Source: DASTCZ01 sp963704455
GTDB taxonomy: Bacteria; Acidobacteriota; Terriglobia; Acidiferrales; UBA7541
Length of the DNA stretch: 64,000 nucleotides
Direction: 5' to 3'
Assembly: GCA_963704455.1 (NCBI GenBank)
Contig: OY969905.1
Coordinates: forward strand, 2,356,001 to 2,420,000
Within the stretch, counting starts at the first letter, position 1; each line of letters begins with the position of its first letter. This document shows positions 43,273 to 51,811 of this stretch, in pieces. Made by a program: the position numbers and the translations under genes. The notes beneath the pieces were generated by a model. It was not told the origin of the DNA and did no database searches. It saw only the letters and a program-made list of their open reading frames with translations.

Positions 43273-44016
43273 ATGGCTCAAATGTCTTTCAAGACCCCAG
43301 TTGAACAAGAGGTCGGCAAGAGAATTGCCGAGATTTTTCTGGGATGTCCGGAATCGATTGAAACCAAACTCGAGAATTTTACTAAGTATGTCCGACGCCA
43401 GCACCTCAAACGATTCCTCGCGATGTATGAAATCTTTAAGCTTATTTTGCCGGTGAAGGGCTCTATCGTGGAATGTGGTGTGTTCCGTGGATTCAGCCTA
43501 ATGGCATGGGCGAAGCTAAGTGCAATCCTGGAACCTGAAAACCTTACGAGAAGGATCTACGGCTTTGACACTTTCGGTGGTTTCCCTTCCCTCGACGAAA
43601 AAGATCGAACGTCTAGAGCCGAGGTTGAGCTGGGGGACTTCGCGACTCCAAATTCCTACAATGAGCTCCTTGAGTTAGTCCGCGAACATGACCAGGACAG
43701 GTTTCTTGGTCACATACCAAAGGTTGAACTCATTCGAGGCGCCGTTGTTGACACACTCCCGAAGTTCCTGGCCGAGCACCGACACCTCCTCGTGAGCCTG
43801 CTGTTCTTGGATATGGATCTCTATGAGCCGACCAAGGCAGCGCTTAGCCAACTACTGCCTAGAATGCCTAAAGGCTCTCTCCTCGTTTTCGATGAACTCG
43901 ATAATCCAATCTGGCCCGGTGAAACCGTAGCGTTAATGGAATCCATTGGAATAAACCGAATCAGGATCCAAAGACTCGAGTGGGATCCATACATCGGATA
44001 CGCCGTTATTGAATAG
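43273..44016 (+). CDS. TylF/MycF-type SAM-dependent methyltransferase
   Basis: The 247-residue enzyme has the class I SAM-binding region GSIVECGVFRGFSLMAW, then IYGFDTFGGFPSLDEKDRTS, and ends with LLFLDMDLYEPTKAALSQLL and a metal-site-like VFDELDNPIWPGE. The TylF/MycF group methylates hydroxyls of deoxysugars in natural products. Here it stands between the phosphoglycosyl transferase and the transketolase genes, so O-methylation of a sugar or related unit is the likely role. A GAGG sequence precedes the ATG. Confidence 0.85.
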   Translation: MAQMSFKTPVEQEVGKRIAEIFLGCPESIETKLENFTKYVRRQHLKRFLAMYEIFKLILPVKGSIVECGVFRGFSLMAWAKLSAILEPENLTRRIYGFDTFGGFPSLDEKDRTSRAEVELGDFATPNSYNELLELVREHDQDRFLGHIPKVELIRGAVVDTLPKFLAEHRHLLVSLLFLDMDLYEPTKAALSQLLPRMPKGSLLVFDELDNPIWPGETVALMESIGINRIRIQRLEWDPYIGYAVIE

Positions 44017-44069
44017 AAGACCGCCTCATATCCGCCGCGGCAAGCATGTGATTCGGAAGGGATCCCTAC

Positions 44070-44903
44070 ATGAAATCTGAAGTGAGTCGCCAGGAAGAAT
44101 GGAAACGGCTTTCGCGGTCTGTCCGTGCGCAAGTCCTGCGCATGACCCATCGCGCGAAAAGCTCCCACGTGGGCACTTGTTTTTCCATTGTTGAGCTTCT
44201 GGTTGTCTTGTATCACCGGATCCTGCGCATTGACCCGGCCACCCCACTCTGGCCCGGGCGCGATCGATTCATTCTCAGCAAAGGACACGGAGCCGCGGCC
44301 CTGTATGCCGTGCTGGCGGGTCGAGGGTTCTTTCCCGAGCAATGGCTTGAAACTTTCTATGGCGACGGTGCTCAACTCGCGGGTCACGTCACGCATCGTG
44401 GCATTCCGGGTGTCGAGCTCTCGACAGGATCCCTAGGGCACGGCTTGCCCGTCGGGTGCGGCATGGCTCTCGCCGCAAAGCGTGACGAAGCCGCCTCCCG
44501 CGTCTTCGCCCTCCTGAGCGATGGCGAGTGCGACGAAGGTTCCACGTGGGAGGCGGCGCTTTTCGCCCCTCACCATAAGCTGGACAATCTGACGGCCATC
44601 GTGGATTACAACAAGATTCAGAGCCTGGGAACCGTTAAATCGGTGCTCGATTTGGATCCGCTGCCTGAGAAATGGCGTGCATTCGGCTGGGCCGTCCGGG
44701 AGATCGACGGCCACGATTGCGTTCAAATCGAGGAAGTCTTACGTAACGCGCCATGCGAGCCGGGCCGCCCGACCTGCGTGATTGCCCACACGGTAAAAGG
44801 GAAAGGGGTCAGCTTCATGGAAGATAAGCTCCTCTGGCATTACCGCTCTCCGGATGCGGATGAGATGCAGAGGGCGATGGCCGAGCTTGGGGTGTCTGAA
44901 TGA
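44070..44903 (+). CDS. Transketolase, N-terminal (ThDP-binding) subunit
   Basis: The 277-residue subunit has the thiamine-diphosphate motif SDGECDEGSTWEAAL ending in VDYNKIQ (GDG-x(n)-N type), LSKGHGAAALYAVL and STGSLGHGLPVG. It is half of a split transketolase and is followed by the C-terminal half with an ATGA overlap. GGAAGGG lies upstream of the ATG. Split transketolases in secondary-metabolite and polysaccharide loci move a two-carbon unit in non-standard sugar routes. Housekeeping transketolase is normally a single long chain. Confidence 0.92.
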   Translation: MKSEVSRQEEWKRLSRSVRAQVLRMTHRAKSSHVGTCFSIVELLVVLYHRILRIDPATPLWPGRDRFILSKGHGAAALYAVLAGRGFFPEQWLETFYGDGAQLAGHVTHRGIPGVELSTGSLGHGLPVGCGMALAAKRDEAASRVFALLSDGECDEGSTWEAALFAPHHKLDNLTAIVDYNKIQSLGTVKSVLDLDPLPEKWRAFGWAVREIDGHDCVQIEEVLRNAPCEPGRPTCVIAHTVKGKGVSFMEDKLLWHYRSPDADEMQRAMAELGVSE

Positions 44904-45877
44904 GGACCGCATTTTTTCAAGCCCTCATGGCCGCAGCCGAGGAGGATGAGACGATTCATCTAGTCGTCGGGGATCTCGGATTCGGCGTCGTTGAGCCTTT
45001 CGCAAAGAAGTTTCCAAACAGGTTTCTTAATTCGGGCGTGGCCGAGCAGAACATGACCGGCATCGCCGCCGGGCTGGCGTTGATGGGAAAGACAGTCTTT
45101 ACCTACTCGATCGCTAATTTTCCCACCCTGCGCTGCCTCGAACAGATCCGCAATGACGTCTGCTATCACAATCTGCCGGTGAAAATCGTGGCATTGGGAG
45201 GCGGCTTTGCATATGGCGGATTGGGGATGACGCACCACGCAACCGAAGATCTGGCGTTGCTTCGCGCCATGCCGGGGATGACGGTGGTCGCACCCGGGGA
45301 TCCGATTGAAGCTTTCCACGCTACTCGCGCGGTGGTCTCTCACCCGGGCCCTTGCTATTTGCGGATTGGCCGCGCCGGCGAGCCTGTGATTCATGAGCGA
45401 GGAATCCAGTTTAAGATCGGGAAGGCATTGCTCCTGCGCGACGGCACAGACGTTACTCTCATCTCCACCGGAGGAATACTTCAGGTTGCTACTCAGGCTG
45501 CAGATTTGCTTGCGCGGCGTGGTGTCGAGACCCGTGTGCTGAGCATGCCCACACTGAAGCCTCTCGATGAAGGCGCCATTCTCTCTGCGTCGCGTGAAAC
45601 TTGCGCAATTCTCACAATCGAAGAACACAGCGTCATTGGTGGTCTGGGAAGCGCCGTAGCCGAGGTTCTTGCAGAGTCCTCCGGAACCCGGGTGCCCTTC
45701 CGGCGGATTGGGTTGCCATCCGAGTTTTCCCTCGTAGCTGGGAGCCAGGACTACTTGCGGGGAGCCCACGGTTTGACCGCTGAGGAACTTGCCGGAGCTG
45801 CGATGAATCTCTTTTCCGCGGTTCGATCAGGCCGGGTGCCGCGCGCGGCGATTACGACTCAATGCGCCAAGACTTAG
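44900..45877 (+). CDS. Transketolase, C-terminal subunit
   Basis: The 325-residue subunit begins with an ATG overlapping the stop of the N-terminal half. It contains the pyrimidine-binding domain (GVAEQNMTGIAAGLALMGK with the catalytic Glu, GGGFAYGGLGMTHHATEDLA) and the C-terminal transketolase domain (LRDGTDVTLISTGGILQVA, then TIEEHSVIGGLGSAVAEVL). The two halves together form one heteromeric enzyme. They are flanked by a methyltransferase and an aminotransferase, so the product may be an amino-sugar precursor. Confidence 0.92.
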   Translation: MRTAFFQALMAAAEEDETIHLVVGDLGFGVVEPFAKKFPNRFLNSGVAEQNMTGIAAGLALMGKTVFTYSIANFPTLRCLEQIRNDVCYHNLPVKIVALGGGFAYGGLGMTHHATEDLALLRAMPGMTVVAPGDPIEAFHATRAVVSHPGPCYLRIGRAGEPVIHERGIQFKIGKALLLRDGTDVTLISTGGILQVATQAADLLARRGVETRVLSMPTLKPLDEGAILSASRETCAILTIEEHSVIGGLGSAVAEVLAESSGTRVPFRRIGLPSEFSLVAGSQDYLRGAHGLTAEELAGAAMNLFSAVRSGRVPRAAITTQCAKT

Positions 45878-45913
45878 CAGCGAACCCTTTGCGCGATCTC
45901 AGGAGGATGGAAG

Positions 45914-47056
45914 ATGGTCTACCGCGTGCCATTTGTGGACCCAAAGGAACAATATCGCCGGTACAAGAACGAAATTGATTTTGCCGTCACCGATACGCTG
46001 TCCAAGGGTGATCTTGTTCTCCGTCAACAGCTCCACGATTTCGAAGCCCATCTGGCCGAATTTGCCGGCGTCAAGTACGCCGTCGGGGTCAACTCCTGCT
46101 ACCACGCGCTCTTCTTCTCCTTGGTTGCCGCTGGCGTTGGTCCGGGCGACGAAGTCATCACGGTCGCTCACACATTCCCGGCCACCATTTCCGCGATTGT
46201 CCATACGGGCGCGCGACCAATTCTGATCGATGTCGCCGCTGACTACAACATGAACCCCGACCTCATCGAAGCAGCGATCACTTCCCGGACAAAGGCCCTG
46301 CTTCCCGTACATCTGAATGGCCGCGTCAGCGATATGGACCGAATCCTAGCCATCGCCGACCGGCACGGGCTTCTTGTCGTCGAGGATGCCGCCCAATCCA
46401 TCGGCGCCGGTTTCAAAGGCAGGAGGGCGGGTTCCTTCGGCTTGGCGGGTTGTTTCAGCTTTTATCCATTCAAATCACTGGGTGGGCTTGGAGACGGCGG
46501 CGCAATAACCACCAACGATTCAGGCGTTGCTCGAATAGCGACACTTCTCCGGTTCAATGGCGAAGACCGTCAAACTCATGAGTTTCACCATCACGGCTAC
46601 ACGGCCCTCCTGGACAATGTCCAAGCAGCCGTTCTCGATGTGAAGCTGCGTCGTTTGCCGGATTGGATCGAGTACCGCCGCTCGATCGCAGACCTTTATA
46701 AGCACGGCCTAATGGGCGTTGGCGATTTGCGGTTGCCCCACTTTAGCGAACCGGATTACCGCGACAGCTTTCAGAACTACGTCATCCGCACGCATCACCG
46801 CGACGATCTTCACCGTCACCTGGAATCTGTTGGAGTCGAGACTCTGATTCACTGGCGCAAACCGATTTGGGAACATCATGGACTGGGCCTGGCGCCGCAA
46901 AATCTGCCCGAGACAGAAAATATCTGCCGTGAAGTTATCTCCCTGCCCATGAGCGCCGAGACGACTCTTGAGCAGGTTCGAATCGTCGTGGACTCCGTCC
47001 GGCAATTCTTCCATGTTTCACAGGCGGCCGCTGCGCATTCTGCGCAAGCGGATTGA
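45914..47056 (+). CDS. DegT/DnrJ/EryC1 family sugar aminotransferase
   Basis: The 380-residue PLP enzyme has the family motifs VNSCYHALFFSLVAAGVGPG, PVHLNGRVSDM, VVEDAAQSIGAGFKG and the PLP lysine Lys187 in FSFYPFKSLGGLGDGGAI. AGGAGG lies 7 bases before the ATG. Such enzymes aminate keto-sugar nucleotides; the group also includes AHBA synthase-like enzymes. Following directly on the split transketolase, it may aminate a product of that enzyme. The usual NDP-4-keto sugar alternative is equally open. Confidence 0.92.
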   Translation: MVYRVPFVDPKEQYRRYKNEIDFAVTDTLSKGDLVLRQQLHDFEAHLAEFAGVKYAVGVNSCYHALFFSLVAAGVGPGDEVITVAHTFPATISAIVHTGARPILIDVAADYNMNPDLIEAAITSRTKALLPVHLNGRVSDMDRILAIADRHGLLVVEDAAQSIGAGFKGRRAGSFGLAGCFSFYPFKSLGGLGDGGAITTNDSGVARIATLLRFNGEDRQTHEFHHHGYTALLDNVQAAVLDVKLRRLPDWIEYRRSIADLYKHGLMGVGDLRLPHFSEPDYRDSFQNYVIRTHHRDDLHRHLESVGVETLIHWRKPIWEHHGLGLAPQNLPETENICREVISLPMSAETTLEQVRIVVDSVRQFFHVSQAAAAHSAQAD

Positions 47057-47164
47057 AGCCGCGGCCGCGGCCATTCGACTGCGGAAGAGCTGACCCGGCT
47101 CCTCCAGACTTCACAGAACAATCAAGCAAGACACTGGAGCACGAAACTCCCGAAGGACGACCGC

Positions 47165-49018
47165 ATGCGTTATGACCCTTACTCGAAGACTAATCGGCTG
47201 ATCTTGGACGGCATGGTCCTTGGGTTTTCGTTTTGCCTCGCGTATTTCTTGCGGTATGAAGGGAGTATTCCTCCTAATTATGCCCACCAGATGCATTTGC
47301 TCGTGCTGCCGATGATTGCCAGCCGGTTGCTAATGGGTTATGCGTTCCGCGTGCATCGCACGCAATGGAAATACGTCAGCGTATTCGACGCCACGCGTCT
47401 CACTGCGGCCTACGCTTCACTTTCACTGGGATTACTGGTACTCCGCTTCACTCTCCCACAGAGCCTGAACCTGTTTCGCATAGGCGGCAGCGTAATCGCG
47501 ATTGATTTTCTTCTATCGACGCAGGGTGCGCTCGCGTTGCGACTGCTCCGTCGCTTTATCTACGAGCGTCACTCCCATAAGCTAACAACAGATGACGGAC
47601 TGGAGCCGCGCCGCGTGCTCTTGATCGGCGCTGGTTTGTTGGGCGCCTCGGTTGCGAAGGAGATGGCGACCCGCCCGGGGACGAGGATCGTCGGATTCCT
47701 CGATGATGATATGCGCAAGATTGGCACCGATGTCGCGGGTGTACCTGTCCTCGGACCGACGACGCTCCTCTCGGAGTTTTCCCGGGCGCGAAAGATTGAT
47801 GATGTGCTCGTCTGTGTCCGTATGGCGTCGCCGGAAAGACTCCAAAGGCTGCGGACGACCCTCAAGAATTTGACTGTTCGGAGCCGATTCATCCCGACCA
47901 TTGACGAAATCATGAAAGCGCAGGACTCCATAGCGGTAAACGGGGGAAAAGCCCCTTCACCACATGGGGATCGCGAGGGACACCCGCCAATCGTCGAAGC
48001 CGGGCAACGCGTACGGACCGAGATTCGCAATAAGGTCGTGTTGATCACCGGCGGCGCAGGTTTTATTGGCTCCAGCCTTGGCGAACGGCTCGCGGACAAC
48101 AATCACGTCATCCTGCTTGACCGGACGTTCCGAGACCAGCCTCTTTCGTTCACTTCCCTTCCGTCGCATCGCAACGTGGAACTTGTTGAGGCGGACATCA
48201 TGGACGAAGCGAGTCTGCGGAAGTATACCGCGACGGCGCAAATCGTTATTCATGCTGCCGCCATCCTGGGTGTGGGCCGGGTGTGCGCGTTTCCGCGAGA
48301 AACTCTGGAGACCAATTTTATCGGCACTTCGCGGCTCCTCCAGGCAGTGAAAAGGAACCCCCACATCGACCGCGTCGTCTATTTCTCCACGAGTGAGGTT
48401 TTTGGCGTCAACTCCTTCCGCGTGCACGAGAATGCTCCGACTGCGGTGGGCCCGGCCGCGGAAGCCCGGTGGAGCTACGCCATCGCAAAGCTCGCAGGCG
48501 AGCACCTGGTCAAGTCCTATCATCGGGAGAGCGGCCTTCCCACTACGACGGTGAGGCCCTTCAATATTTTCGGCCCGCGCAGACTCGGTTCCTACGCCAT
48601 CCGGCAGTTTATTCTCTCTGCATTGGAGGGAAAACCCCTCGAGGTACATGGCGACGGTTCTCAAATCAGATCCTGGTGCTATATCGAGGATTTCTGCGAC
48701 GCGCTAATGGAAATGATAGGCCGGAAAGAAGCGATCGGCGAGGACTTCAACATCGGCAATCCGCAGAACACCCTCACGGTTCTGCAGCTTGCCCAAAAGA
48801 TTATCGAAATGACGGGGTCAGAGTCGCCAGTCAAGTTTGTCAAGACGGACATTCCCGACATTGAGATTCGGGTTCCCTCTCTCGAGAAAGCGCAGCGAGT
48901 CTTGGATTATGAGCCGAAGGTCAACCTGAATGCCGCGCTTTCACTTACGATTGACTGGTACCGACAGAACTATATGGCCTTCACAAGCGATAACATGCAC
49001 GCAGTTGCGGGTACTTGA
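47165..49018 (+). CDS. Fusion: CapD/WbpM-type membrane and nucleotide-binding domain + extended SDR
   Basis: The 617-residue protein starts with a membrane domain (about 1-130, four hydrophobic segments) and a Rossmann domain (about 143-250; RRVLLIGAGLLGASVAKEMA), as in CapD/WbpM/FlaA1 dehydratases. The second half (from about 290) is an SDR with VLITGGAGFIGSSLGERL and Tyr438-x3-Lys442 (WSYAIAKLAGEHL), NIFGPRRLGSY and RSWCYIEDFCDAL. That half looks like UDP-glucuronate decarboxylase or dTDP-dehydratase types rather than the usual CapD 4,6-dehydratase domain. It ends the locus. Domain shuffling is inferred; the activity is not known. Confidence 0.83.
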   Translation: MRYDPYSKTNRLILDGMVLGFSFCLAYFLRYEGSIPPNYAHQMHLLVLPMIASRLLMGYAFRVHRTQWKYVSVFDATRLTAAYASLSLGLLVLRFTLPQSLNLFRIGGSVIAIDFLLSTQGALALRLLRRFIYERHSHKLTTDDGLEPRRVLLIGAGLLGASVAKEMATRPGTRIVGFLDDDMRKIGTDVAGVPVLGPTTLLSEFSRARKIDDVLVCVRMASPERLQRLRTTLKNLTVRSRFIPTIDEIMKAQDSIAVNGGKAPSPHGDREGHPPIVEAGQRVRTEIRNKVVLITGGAGFIGSSLGERLADNNHVILLDRTFRDQPLSFTSLPSHRNVELVEADIMDEASLRKYTATAQIVIHAAAILGVGRVCAFPRETLETNFIGTSRLLQAVKRNPHIDRVVYFSTSEVFGVNSFRVHENAPTAVGPAAEARWSYAIAKLAGEHLVKSYHRESGLPTTTVRPFNIFGPRRLGSYAIRQFILSALEGKPLEVHGDGSQIRSWCYIEDFCDALMEMIGRKEAIGEDFNIGNPQNTLTVLQLAQKIIEMTGSESPVKFVKTDIPDIEIRVPSLEKAQRVLDYEPKVNLNAALSLTIDWYRQNYMAFTSDNMHAVAGT

Positions 49019-49394
49019 ATCGTGTGCAACGATTCGCAGTTCATGGAGAGAATATCCCGCAATCGCCGGCAGGGTGCTCGACGTCGCTCCACCTAAGTTC
49101 CGCCCCGCTGGCGCAGCATAACCTGTTCTAGACTTCCCTCAAGCCGGGGCATGGCAATTTTGCCAAGCTGCTGGCTCCATCCATTTGCTTCCGGACTCGT
49201 TTTTCCCACGCCCGGTCTCCTGCCACACCGCTGCAGATGAGTCTGTCTGATTGACCATATGAAGAAAGGAGGTTCCGGAGGAAAGACTTCAAGATTAGAA
49301 TGCATGCCATTCCAATCGAATGGCATCACGAATCAGTCCGAGAATTTTGAGGTTGGATCCCAACAAGGATTTTGTGCACCCCGTCCCTTCGCAC
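49019..49394. other. Intergenic region after the polysaccharide locus
   Basis: This 376-bp gap separates convergent genes. An inverted repeat ATGCCATT-N7-AATGGCAT lies at 49304-49326 and may form a terminator-like hairpin, without a T run. No gene is visible. Confidence 0.4.
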
Positions 49395-51179
49395 TTATTG
49401 CAGAGCGGACTGCGTTAACTTCACAGCACATCCGATGCCAGTGACACCGTTGCACTTTACGGTCACATCCGCATTTGTCCCATAAGAAAAGTAAATGCTG
49501 GATGCCTGCGGTGAGAGCGTCGGATCGGCAACGTTGTCCACAACGATTCCGCTTGTGGAACTTGGAGTAGAGCCCTCATTGGGTAGAGGCGGCAGCGGCA
49601 TCGAAACCGCGGTGATTAAAGTCGCAGCCGTAACAGACGTAGGCGGCCAGGTTGCCGGAGTGGCTCCTTCGAAACTTGTCACGTCCATGGAAATGAGGCA
49701 GCCTTCGTTGTCGCCATTTGAGGTGTTGATGTTGCAGGGACTGGTAACGGGTATTGGATCGGCAAAATTGGGAAATGCTCCCACGCTGAAGAAAATAAAG
49801 TCCTTCGCGCCTCCGGTGATGTTGGTGTTAAAGATCTCGGTCACTGGAGAGCACGCTTCAGGGCTGGCATCCACTAAACCACTCAGGGACGTACCCACTC
49901 CAGTCAGGTTTCCGGTGGCGGCAGCGAAGGTGAACTGATAGAGAGCCGGTCTATCTGTCCTGGTGTTATCCTTCCCGCAAGCATACATGTGACCAGCGAT
50001 ATTCGGCGTGGAACTGTTTAGATAGTCGTTGTCAAAAGCGCCCGCGTAAAGAGGTGAGCAGACAGAAGAGCCATTGCAAGCCACGCCATTACCGCCAATC
50101 CAGAATGAATTTATGCTATTCAAGGCCGTGTCCGCCTGCAAAACGGTGCCCAGCTTGTGGATATTGCCACCGAAGTCACCATTACCATTGAAGGCGAGCA
50201 CTCTTCCGGTTGAGCCGTCTACTACGGGAGCGTCCACATTGGCGGACGACGGTGGCACGGGGTTTTCTGTGCCAACTTGTTGGGTGGCTGAGCCAAGACA
50301 CGGCGGGCTGCCCGAACCGCACGTACCAGTAGTGCTGCCTGTTTCCAGGATGAAGCTGAGGAGTCCAGTACTGTCTTCAACGAACAGGTTTCTGGATACA
50401 GTATCGAAAACGGGTCCGCTGAGAACTGTTCCCGAATCGACTGCAATTGGCCAGCTGGTCGTGACCTCGATTGGCGTCCCATTGAAAACGCCTGTGAACT
50501 TATGCACGCTGCCGTTGTCATCACCCACGTAAAGAATGTCGTCGTTGAAATCGTAGAAGGGCGCCGAATTCGTGTCCGGAGCGGAGCCGTTGAACGGGAT
50601 ACTTACAACGCAGGATTTTCCGGCCGGGCATGTTGACCAAGCCGAGCCCGAGATGTCCTGATCCACGTTCGCCGGGGTGCCCGCGCCCGTGCCTTCGCCG
50701 GATTGCCACTCCAGAATGCGGAGTGTCGCGCCGCCTGGGGCGGTCTCAACGAATGCCACTTTTTTCCCGTCACCCGAAAGAGTTACGGAGGTCACTGCCT
50801 GGCCAGTGCCTGTGAAGTACGACCAATACACGGATGGTCCGTTCTGGGCACACAAGCCGCCCGCGACGCCCTGCGTCGAATAGAGTTCATTGAATGCCAT
50901 GATGTTGGCCGCTGTTCCAGAGGCGCCTGTCAAGCTGGTGTTGTAAACAACGAAATCATTCGTGCAGTCCGGGGTGGCTGTTATGTCAAACGTGAATTTG
51001 GCAGGAAACTGTCCGGGTCCAACGGTTCCGCCGCTGAGTAGCGACATACCCCAATCCTCACGGGGTTTCGCGGCATTTCCGCCACTGCCACTTTGTGCCG
51101 CTCCTTTGCATCCAGCGATCGCAAGCGCAAAGCAAAGCGCGGCTCCCATTGCGACTCGCGCGTCAATTTTGAATCTCAT
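49395..51179 (-). CDS. Secreted lipoprotein, probably beta-propeller-like
   Basis: The 594-residue protein starts at 51179 with AAGGAGAA upstream. A lipoprotein signal peptide ends in ALAIAGC, so the mature Cys would be lipid-anchored. The mature chain is rich in Gly, Ser, Thr and short beta-strands. Repeats such as DDILYVGDDNGSVHKFTG and GRVLAFNGNGDFGGNIHKLG suggest a propeller of PQQ or NHL type. Several cysteines occur in pairs (CGSGSPPC, CNGSSVC). The function is unknown; the gene lies 86 bases after a small secreted protein on the same strand. Confidence 0.72.
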   Translation of the reverse strand: MRFKIDARVAMGAALCFALAIAGCKGAAQSGSGGNAAKPREDWGMSLLSGGTVGPGQFPAKFTFDITATPDCTNDFVVYNTSLTGASGTAANIMAFNELYSTQGVAGGLCAQNGPSVYWSYFTGTGQAVTSVTLSGDGKKVAFVETAPGGATLRILEWQSGEGTGAGTPANVDQDISGSAWSTCPAGKSCVVSIPFNGSAPDTNSAPFYDFNDDILYVGDDNGSVHKFTGVFNGTPIEVTTSWPIAVDSGTVLSGPVFDTVSRNLFVEDSTGLLSFILETGSTTGTCGSGSPPCLGSATQQVGTENPVPPSSANVDAPVVDGSTGRVLAFNGNGDFGGNIHKLGTVLQADTALNSINSFWIGGNGVACNGSSVCSPLYAGAFDNDYLNSSTPNIAGHMYACGKDNTRTDRPALYQFTFAAATGNLTGVGTSLSGLVDASPEACSPVTEIFNTNITGGAKDFIFFSVGAFPNFADPIPVTSPCNINTSNGDNEGCLISMDVTSFEGATPATWPPTSVTAATLITAVSMPLPPLPNEGSTPSSTSGIVVDNVADPTLSPQASSIYFSYGTNADVTVKCNGVTGIGCAVKLTQSALQ

Positions 51180-51265
51180 GACCCGGTTCTCCTTATTATG
51201 GCTTGCCGCCCAGTTTTTCTCCCTACAGGCGTCATTCAGTTGCGCGACAGGCGCACCTTCAACGA

Positions 51266-51553
51266 TCATCGAGCGTCCTTCACCTGCGGAACCTTGGCAT
51301 TTCGCTGCTTCAGCTGATTGAGATATCGCGGCTCTGCCTGGAGTCTCTGCGCTTGGGCCGCCGAAGCGGGTGCGGAATAGACCATATGCCTGTTGCTCCA
51401 GTCAGATGTCACAGGGACGGGGGTATGGTCTCGCGTGTTGTTTTGGGCATGAGTTCGCATGCTCCAAATGAGAAGAAAAAGGACCGCCGCCAACGCACAA
51501 GCTGGGGCCAGACCAAACTTGGCCATCCACCTTCGGACATGATTTGTGTTCAT
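51266..51553 (-). CDS. Small secreted or membrane-anchored protein
   Basis: The 95-residue protein has GAGGAG 5 bases before its ATG and one hydrophobic segment (LAPACALAAVLFLLIWSM). A hydrophilic tail with VPVTSDWSNRHMVYSAPA follows. It is followed by the lipoprotein gene with no other gene between and is probably co-transcribed with it. I recognise no domain. Confidence 0.65.
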   Translation of the reverse strand: MNTNHVRRWMAKFGLAPACALAAVLFLLIWSMRTHAQNNTRDHTPVPVTSDWSNRHMVYSAPASAAQAQRLQAEPRYLNQLKQRNAKVPQVKDAR

Positions 51554-51648
51554 GTTACTCCTCGCTGAAGAAAGAAGAAGATAGCTCGCGCCCGAAGCCC
51601 GTGAGCTTTTGTGGGCACCATTCAGAATCCGCGCTCGCTATGCCAAAA

Positions 51649-51676
51649 ATTATAGTGGGTACGCGGTATCGGGCAA
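51649..51676 (-). promoter_or_regulatory. Candidate sigma70 promoter for the small secreted protein and lipoprotein
   Basis: On the minus strand TTGCCC (51671-51676), 16 bases and TATAAT (51649-51654) point at the gene starting at 51553, giving a leader of about 90 nt. Confidence 0.5.
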
Positions 51677-51811
51677 GTGCGACGTGCACATAGCATGCCA
51701 AAGTGATAACAAGCAGAAAGGGTACTGAGCTCCGTTGGGGGTGGGGCAGGCTATGGTTGGCCGAGAATTCAAGGCGCCTGAGTGATCGTGGGTTCAAAGA
51801 GAACCGTTGCT

